Below, in pieces: positions 57,594-64,000 of a stretch of 64,000 nucleotides of DNA. Within the stretch, counting starts at the first letter, position 1; every line of letters starts with the position of its first letter. Made by a program: the position numbers and the translations under genes. The DNA comes from Colias croceus (taxonomy: Eukaryota; Arthropoda; Insecta; Lepidoptera; Pieridae): assembly GCF_905220415.1 (NCBI RefSeq), contig NC_059551.1:5838001-5902000 (forward strand), written 5' to 3'. The notes beneath the pieces were generated by a model, which made no database searches, was not told the DNA's origin, and saw only the letters and a program-made list of their open reading frames with translations.

Positions 57594-59784
57594 TGGATAT
57601 CGATTTCCAGAATGCTGCTGGCTTTGTCGGTGAACCTGCCCAGGTCACCGAAGGTCAACATGTCGTATGTACTTTTAATAAATTTACCAATAGGTAATCT
57701 ACCTAGGCATAATATTACTATTCTAAGATCTACGGACGTAACAACTAAGTAATAAAAATCAAAAGAGTCAAAAGAATTTTTAAAATCGGACCAGTTCCTG
57801 AGATTAGCGTGTTTAAACAAACAAACTCTTCAGATTTATAATATTAACTAGTATAGGTAAAGTTTTAATTAATTATTTGTTATTTTACGAGGTCCATTTC
57901 TTGTCACATGCAATGCTGTTCTGTGTTGGTGCGTTGATAGAACCTCATGTGGTGTTGACAACGGCCAGTTGTGTGATGGGCGAAAAGTATAAGTTCAATA
58001 TTTACGCTGGAACTCATAAGTTTATTGAAGGTGTTGGAATATCTCGACAGGTTCAGCATTTGTGCATACACAAAGGTAAACGTCACAATGTTTGTTTGAA
58101 CATTAAAAATGATATAGAAAAAAACGTTTTTTTTGTGTAAGTATGTATTAACTAAGTACCTAGTTAGTTAACTACAAATCAAGAATATTCGTTTTTATTG
58201 TTTGGTTTTTTTTATAATTACAGCTTATTGCAATCGCTATTCTTAGTTATTTTTATGGGCATTACACGATATTAAAATTCCATCCATCCATCCATTCAGC
58301 CCGGATAATTCCACTGTTGGATGTAGGCCTCGCCCCCATAACGTACCACAGTTGGCACCGACATTTGGCTTTGCTCAAGCATCTGCGTCCAGCTGTCTTC
58401 ATCCGGCTGTCTCTTTATTTGGCCTGTCATCTTCATGTCCAGCCGACTCAATATCAAAATTAGTGTAAATTATAATAATAATAAAATGCAGACATGGATT
58501 GCTTGCTTTTTAGGTTATAATCATTCCAATCGATGGATGGATTGTTCTCGTGATAATATTGCGTTGTTGCTTGTGACTCAGCAGTTTTTCTTTCACAAAC
58601 GGGAGCCTGGTACGGCTTACGTTCTGAATAGAGTACGATATGGCGTCTCTAATGATATACAAAAACGTATTGGTGATCCTTCATGCCATTACTTTGGATG
58701 GGGAAGTAGAAGAAATGTAAGATTTTCATAGCATTTTTAATAAATTTATAGGTGTTTTTCCATGTATGGTATTTCCATTATATGTACTAAATTATAAAAA
58801 AAAAACAAAACGGGAAAGCGGATAAGACGACTCATAATATAACTAATTCAAATTTTTACTTATGTGGGGAGAGAGAAAGATATTATTATAGTCAATTTTT
58901 TTCCATACGTGCGAAGGTAGAGGTGTCTCTACCTACTACCTACTATGACTTTACCGTGACTTTACATATCAAAGGTGTGTCGTGTGTTCCAATTGAACTT
59001 GAAAATCAAACATTTGCTACTTCAAAGTTGAATGCTTGAGAGACTTTATACAAACAAATCTCATGTTTACACTATAACTGTGTAAGTATGTAAGTTGCGC
59101 AATATTCCAGGGATATTTGATACCTCTGCTGATAGATGCACGTCGCGTGGACGTTACATTACTGCCCCCCGAAAAATGCCGTGAGATGTGGAACTATAAA
59201 AACCAATATCTATGCATACAACAACCACAATGCAAGGTATTATTAGTCATTGAAATAGAATGTAGTGTGTAGGTACTAAATTTTTATTTGTTTAATCTAA
59301 TTATGTGATGTATATTTTCAGACTGAAAATCATGGCGCATTATGCCCGGCAAGTATTGTTTTGGTTATTTGTTCTCCTGCCATATTTTAATTTAATACAT
59401 AAAACATTACATTTATATAGGTGTCTTATCTGAATGTTAAAAAAAATGAAATTATTTTAGAATCATTTGTGTACAAAGCGGGAATCAGTATCCTAGTAGA
59501 TAATTTCTTTTTCTTGTCTATTATAGGACGATTTAGGCACAGTTCTTATATGTTCTGGCTATGTCCAGGGGATAATGACATCACGTTTGATAGATCGACC
59601 CTGTGGTGTCGGATTTATGGATCTCAGCAAATATACGAAGTTCCTAACTTGTGGTGTAGATGACTCTCGTGACGTCATGGATCAAGACGACTCCCTATCT
59701 ATGGATTTTAATAAGGGGCAAGGATCGACCCCTATGTTAGCTACTGTAATGGTTTCTAGCGAATCTGAAGAAAAACATGGCTGA
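57594..59784 (+). CDS. Serine protease homologue (chymotrypsin fold, inactive), first exon not found
   Basis: Exons 57594-57664, 57892-58075, 58514-58716, 59111-59236, 59322-59348, 59527-59784 join in phase. The frame shows LFCVGALIEPHVVLTTASC where active enzymes have CGG.LI...VLTAAHC, so the catalytic His is Ser. RDNIALLLV keeps the Asp. CPDDLGTVLICSGYVQGIMT stands where GDSGGPLVC...QGI is expected, so the catalytic Ser is Leu. It therefore cannot be a working protease; secreted homologues of this kind act as cofactors or ligands in insect immunity. A hydrophilic tail of about 40 residues follows the domain. The intron after 59348 starts with GC (CCG|GCAAGT). No signal peptide exon found, so the gene may be incomplete or decaying. 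An RTE fragment and Helitron piece sit in its introns. Confidence 0.75.
57784..57848 (-). mobile_element. Lep1-like Helitron fragment
   Basis: 'cggaccagttcctgagatta' and 'aaacaaacaaactcttcaga', 'tttataatatta': 5' end of the 41450-type variant, reversed. Confidence 0.6.
58278..58440 (-). mobile_element. RTE-type non-LTR retrotransposon 3'-end fragment
   Basis: On the minus strand a decayed reading frame ends GEAYIQQW, the C-terminus typical of RTE-clade reverse transcriptases in Lepidoptera, before a 'ggatggatggatgg' tail. Strongly truncated. Confidence 0.6.
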
Positions 59785-59793
59785 TAAATGTGA

Positions 59794-59832
59794 AATAAAA
59801 CATATTTTGTCAAACACACTGGTCATTTTATT
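59794..59832. terminator. Facing polyadenylation signals of two convergent genes
   Basis: AATAAA at 59794-59799 (+) serves the protease homologue; TTTATT at 59827-59832 (AATAAA on minus) serves the P450. Stops are only 105 bp apart, so the two 3' UTRs probably overlap. Confidence 0.55.
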
Positions 59833-59889
59833 AATTTTTAAAGTTCAGACTTACGGAGGCAATAAAAAAATAATACCTATTCTAAATCC

Positions 59890-62800
59890 CTATTCTACTT
59901 TTAAGTTTTTGTCCAATCTTCTTATCACTCTTATTTGGTGTCCGTTTATAGGAAACAAGAGCATTTCTATTTTGAGTGGTCCAACCTCATCTGCCAAGAT
60001 CTTGTAGCTTCTTACAACACTGGATATGATAGACTTCATAATTATCATGCCAAAGTTTCGACCTAGAAAGAGAAAGCATTACTTTTTTAAACGCTTCGCA
60101 TAATAATAATTGGAAAAGTGGATAAACTATGATATATCTAGATACCTAAGCCGACGAATGCTCAATTTAACTTAATGTAAAGAGAAAATAAAAACCTATA
60201 TCTATATACTTATATATAGTATCCTATTAACCATCAGATAGTTATAAGGATCTATTAAATTAAATATGTAGTCAACATAAACAAGTGTAGTTTATAAAAT
60301 TAATTAAAACAAAAACCTCTCACCGATGCAGTTTCTGGACCCATAGCTAAAAGGCATGAATGCAGCTGGGTGGCGATCTACTGAGCGTTCCGGTAGGAAT
60401 CTATCAGGATCGAATTCATTTGCATTAGGTCCCCATACAGCTTCTGATCTATGTAAGGCAAAAGAACCAACGACTGCGCCTGTCCCCGCTGGCAAAGTTA
60501 CTCCACAATGCGCTGGAATAAAATAGCAATTCATTCATGTAAAATGGGCCTTGCGAATATTATCGTAAAGTAAGTCGATGATTAAATGCGATTCAAGTAG
60601 TATTAAATGATTATCATTTAATATAAAGTTAATTCCTTTTTATTGTACTATTATTATTTATTATCAAACTAATAAATACATAGATATAATAAAATTATTT
60701 CCTTTTCAAAATATCACTTAATAAAAGTCGTTCTTGCATAGACTCGCGAGTCACTCGCCTGAAACTATTATTGCCCACATGTGAAAGTAGAGAACAAGAA
60801 AATCATTGGTAAATACGATATACCTATTCTTCATTATTTCTCGGAAATCAAAAATATGCAAAATCCACTAAACATAACTGTAGTTAGTAGATTATGAAAA
60901 ACTTACGTAAATACAACGGCCTGTCAATATTACGAGCTATTATGGGGACTACAGTGTAGAGTCGCATACTTTCTTTTATTACTCTTTCTAAATATTGCAT
61001 TTGTTGAATATCTTCCTTTGTAGCACCGCTTTTCGAATCAGCAAATATTTCTTTTTGTCTAAAATGAGTAGCTGAAGACGTGAGTAAAGAGATTTCAATA
61101 AACAAAAATAAGAAGCAATGAGGCAATCACAAGACAAATACCTACACTCAATCTATTGAGCGATTTATTAAGAGAAGAGAAGGATATAGATAATATATGT
61201 ATTTTTGTTCCTCTTTCATGCGAAAATCGCTGAATTGATTTAGATGATACTTGGCAGTGATGTAGCTACTAGAATAACACACAAGCTAAGGCTTTTGCCC
61301 GTTGCTTAGAATAATTACATTTGTAATAATTACATGTGTAATTATTCTAAGGCCCGTTGGTTCTTCCGCGGGCGCGGGTGAAACTGCGTGGACCAGCCCC
61401 CCTAGCCAAGTGGATTTCTGTTAGCGTAGCGTTCAATAGAATAGAATACGAATGTATGAGATTGACGTAAGCTGTAGATACGTTTATCTATGATAAAAAC
61501 AAACACTTACTCCTGCAACACTCGTTCCTGTACATCAGCATGGATGCCTAATAGCACCAATGTATAAGCAATAACAAGCGCGGTGGTATCATTACCAGCT
61601 ATTGTTATGGAATCAATGTGCTCTCGCAATTGTTCGTCTGTAAATTCTATTTCACGACCAAACAGCATATCCAAAACTGCTGTTAACTTTTCACCTGAAA
61701 TTTTTAATCATTATCTTTTTATTCAAAAACAAACAGCAGAAAAGAGACAGCCCCCGTAGTTCTTTGCATTTTGTAACATCAATTCGAACCAAGGGTTCCG
61801 TGTACACTACAACTATATACCAACAAACTTTTCAGCTCTTTGATTTTATAGAACAGATGAAGGAAAAATACATCTAATAGCCAAATTAGACAAAGCGGGC
61901 GAAGCCGCGGGCGGTAAGCTAGTAGTATCCAAATAAAGCCAGATTGCTAAAATGACGAAATGTTTAAGTTTTAACTGATAACAATAATATTTGTTTTTTT
62001 TGGTAATGTAAACATTAGTTGTTATATCCTATATCAATTTAAAATCCATTATGATTGATAAATAGAATACATACTACGTAAACAGGTAAGTATCAAGTAT
62101 GACGTATCTTCAAGTCATAAATTCCTGGAATTATTGAGTGAACTAAAATAAATATTCGCGATGTATCTGTACTGGATACGTATGTAATATGTACCTGGTA
62201 TAGGTTTAGTTAGTACCTATTTCATATTTTTAACACATTCTGATATAACATTACAGTCTTTCAATGGATGTATACCTACTTTAGACAGTACACCTTCATA
62301 AAGGCATAAATATTATATGTATTCAATATTTACTCGTAATCTAGCAAATTAATATGACTTTGTTTTGCGGAGTACTTCGAAGTGCATATTGTTCTTCATG
62401 GCATTCACAATGCGTCATTTATTTCTATGTCCACTGTGACATAAGTGTTGACTACTTCTTTGAATAGGACATTTCGCAAAATATAATAGGATTGGATTTG
62501 TTAGAAATAAATGGATCTTTAATGCACTTGTGATGTTGTATTAAAGTTGGTATATCTAACTTTGTTAGAGACTTTAAATAGGTGTAGGACCAACATGTTT
62601 GCATGATACAAAACTAAATCTTAATATATATAAATCTCGTGTCACAATGTTTGTCCTCAATGGACTCCTAAACCACTTAACCGATTATAATAAAATTCGC
62701 ACACCATATGCAGTTCGATCCAACTTGAGAGATAGGATAGTTTAAATCTCAAATCGTTTTAGAGAAAGCGGGCGGTAAGCTAGTATGTATATATGAATTA

Positions 62801-64000
62801 AACGTGTTACCTGGTGGCTGAGGAAACGTTTTCATCTTCTTATTCCTTTCATACTCTTCACGTTTTTTTCGAACAACCTGAAATAAAATTAAAAACTTAT
62901 TCCAAGATCGAAGAGAAGGCCTTTTTAAGGCATTTTCTCAACGCTATAATATCTCATTAAACTAGGTATTAACCTCATCGGTGAATTTATGGGTAAGGTC
63001 AATGTTTTCTCTTTGCTGTTTTGCATACGGAGTTAAATTGAACAAACAATCGGGTTGCAGCCACACTTTGAACAGGCGCATATTCAGTATAGACATTACA
63101 GTATGGCGGGCGCGAAGGTATGGCGTGTCTGGTGAATTTTGCACATCCATTCGCTCTCCCATAGCAGTTTCTGGAATAAAATAGTTCTTATTTCTATAAC
63201 GATATAAAATACGTGTCTTTATTTATGTATAGGTACTTCAAAATTTCTATGTGGATAATGGGCGTTGTCTCTTTTTACTTAGATACATTTTCAGAAGAGC
63301 AATGAATTCCGGTATTTCTTTTTTTCAATAGAAAATATGTACTTATTAGTTCTTACCGAAAACAATATCCAATGTACATGCTGTGATGTATTTGAGAGCA
63401 TCAAATTTTCCTCTGCCTGATTCCTCTTGGAGCTTGTCGATTAAAATATTGGCCTGTTTTGAGATTACAGTCACGTATTCTTCTACTACCTTGTTATGAA
63501 ACACTGGCAATAATACTTTTCTATGTGACTTCCATAAACGTACTGTGAAAGAGATAGGTAATTCATTAATATTATTAAATTAAATTATAGGCAGTAGCTA
63601 TCGATACATATTGCATGGGAGATCTAACAGTTTGATTATCGATGTGTATTACAAAATATTATCTACATACAACATAATTTTCATTTTATCCATGTAGGTA
63701 CATTAACAATCAAAATGATTTCCGGACCTTAGTTCAATACTGTGTTCTATACGCTAGTATGAAGGTCACAGTATGTAATCATTAATATTTTTTTAAAGTT
63801 ATATTTGTATTTCTGAAAAGGTATTTCATCTTCAAGAGTATCAGATTACCAATTCACTCGAATGAAAAAAACATTTTATATTGAAAAAATAATTGTTATG
63901 CCAAGTGTTATTATTTCAAGAGCTCTTATTGAAATTTACACTACTCTTGCTAATCCTATTAGCGATACTTACGAGGCGCAATAAAAAGTCCGTGACCAAG
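59890..64000 (-). CDS. Cytochrome P450, CYP4 clan, 5' end outside the window
   Basis: Haem monooxygenase of the ER membrane, probably acting on fatty acids, hormones or xenobiotics. Exons in order: 63973-64000 (cut), 63357-63542, 62974-63170, 62811-62877, 61511-61694, 60907-61058, 60324-60512, 59890-60062. Landmarks: LGHGLFIAP, C-helix WKSHRK, CYP4-type ETAMG, I-helix AGNDTTA (proton delivery), K-helix ESMRLYTVVP with ExxR, PERF-type FDPDRFLPE, and haem loop FSYGSRNCIGRNFG with the Cys ligand. All exons join in phase and no stop interrupts the 390 or so residues present. Lepidoptera have many CYP4-clan families (for example CYP340, CYP341); I cannot name the family from this alone. Confidence 0.93.
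61295..61345. repeat. Palindrome in Helitron-derived DNA
   Basis: 'cttagaataattacat' and 'atgtaattattctaag' are exact inverses about 14 bp apart. The surrounding 61195-61410 has Helitron-like phrases ('gggtgaaactgcgtgg'). Confidence 0.6.
61886..61921 (+). mobile_element. Lep1-like Helitron 3'-end fragment
   Basis: 'gcgggcgaagccgcgggcgg', 'taagctagt' only. Confidence 0.6.
62632..62785 (+). mobile_element. Lep1-like Helitron, divergent variant
   Basis: 'aaatctcgtgtcacaatgtt' to 'gcgggcggtaagctagt', near-identical to 46966-47131 in the other orientation. In a P450 intron. Confidence 0.78.

Overview
The window is nuclear DNA of an insect, almost certainly a butterfly or moth. Genes have many short GT-AG introns, the intergenic DNA is AT-rich, and the same short non-autonomous Helitron (Lep1-like, TC...CTAGT ends, with a tail like 'gcgggcgaagccgcggg' or 'cgggcgaagccggggcgg') recurs about twenty times. 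tRNA-derived SINEs, foldback MITEs and non-LTR retrotransposon pieces of the kinds usual in Lepidoptera are also present. All exon chains below were built by hand from splice signals and reading phase; no search was run.

Layout. 1-5343 (+): 3' part of Arp5 (INO80 chromatin remodelling complex), its introns full of mobile elements. 5344-11289: gene-poor, probably mostly the 3' UTR of the next gene. 11290-22950 (-): a 19-exon C2H2 zinc-finger gene with about 18 fingers, mostly one or two fingers per phase-symmetric exon. It carries a 123-bp coding minisatellite at its 3' end and a three-level transposon nest in one intron. 22951-28885: its upstream region, with MITEs and a possible distant promoter. 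28886-29161 (-): small ORF with one JAZ-type zinc finger and a C-terminal membrane segment. 30231-32032: repeat cluster with a young 5'-truncated non-LTR retrotransposon. 32510-35277 (+): RpL11. 36322-41094 (+): Drc1, a ciliary/sperm-flagellum dynein regulatory complex subunit. 42122-42913 (+): AIG1/FAR-17a family membrane hydrolase. 46324-55934 (-): KIAA0319-like receptor (signal peptide, MANSC, EGF-like, five PKD repeats, one membrane span). 57594-59784 (+): catalytically dead serine protease homologue. 59890-64000 (-): CYP4-clan cytochrome P450, 5' end beyond the window.

The genes are unrelated housekeeping, developmental, ciliary and detoxification genes; there is no operon-like or co-functional cluster. 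The most unusual material is the modular zinc-finger exon array with its 123-bp tandem array that copies a 5' splice site five times; the nest of a THAP-type DNA transposon containing a Helitron containing an element inserted in AAATTT without target duplication; and a foldback element in Arp5 whose loop holds a 30-bp near-copy of an Arp5 exon. One exon of the KIAA0319-like gene reads with an apparent 1-nt deletion, possibly an assembly error.
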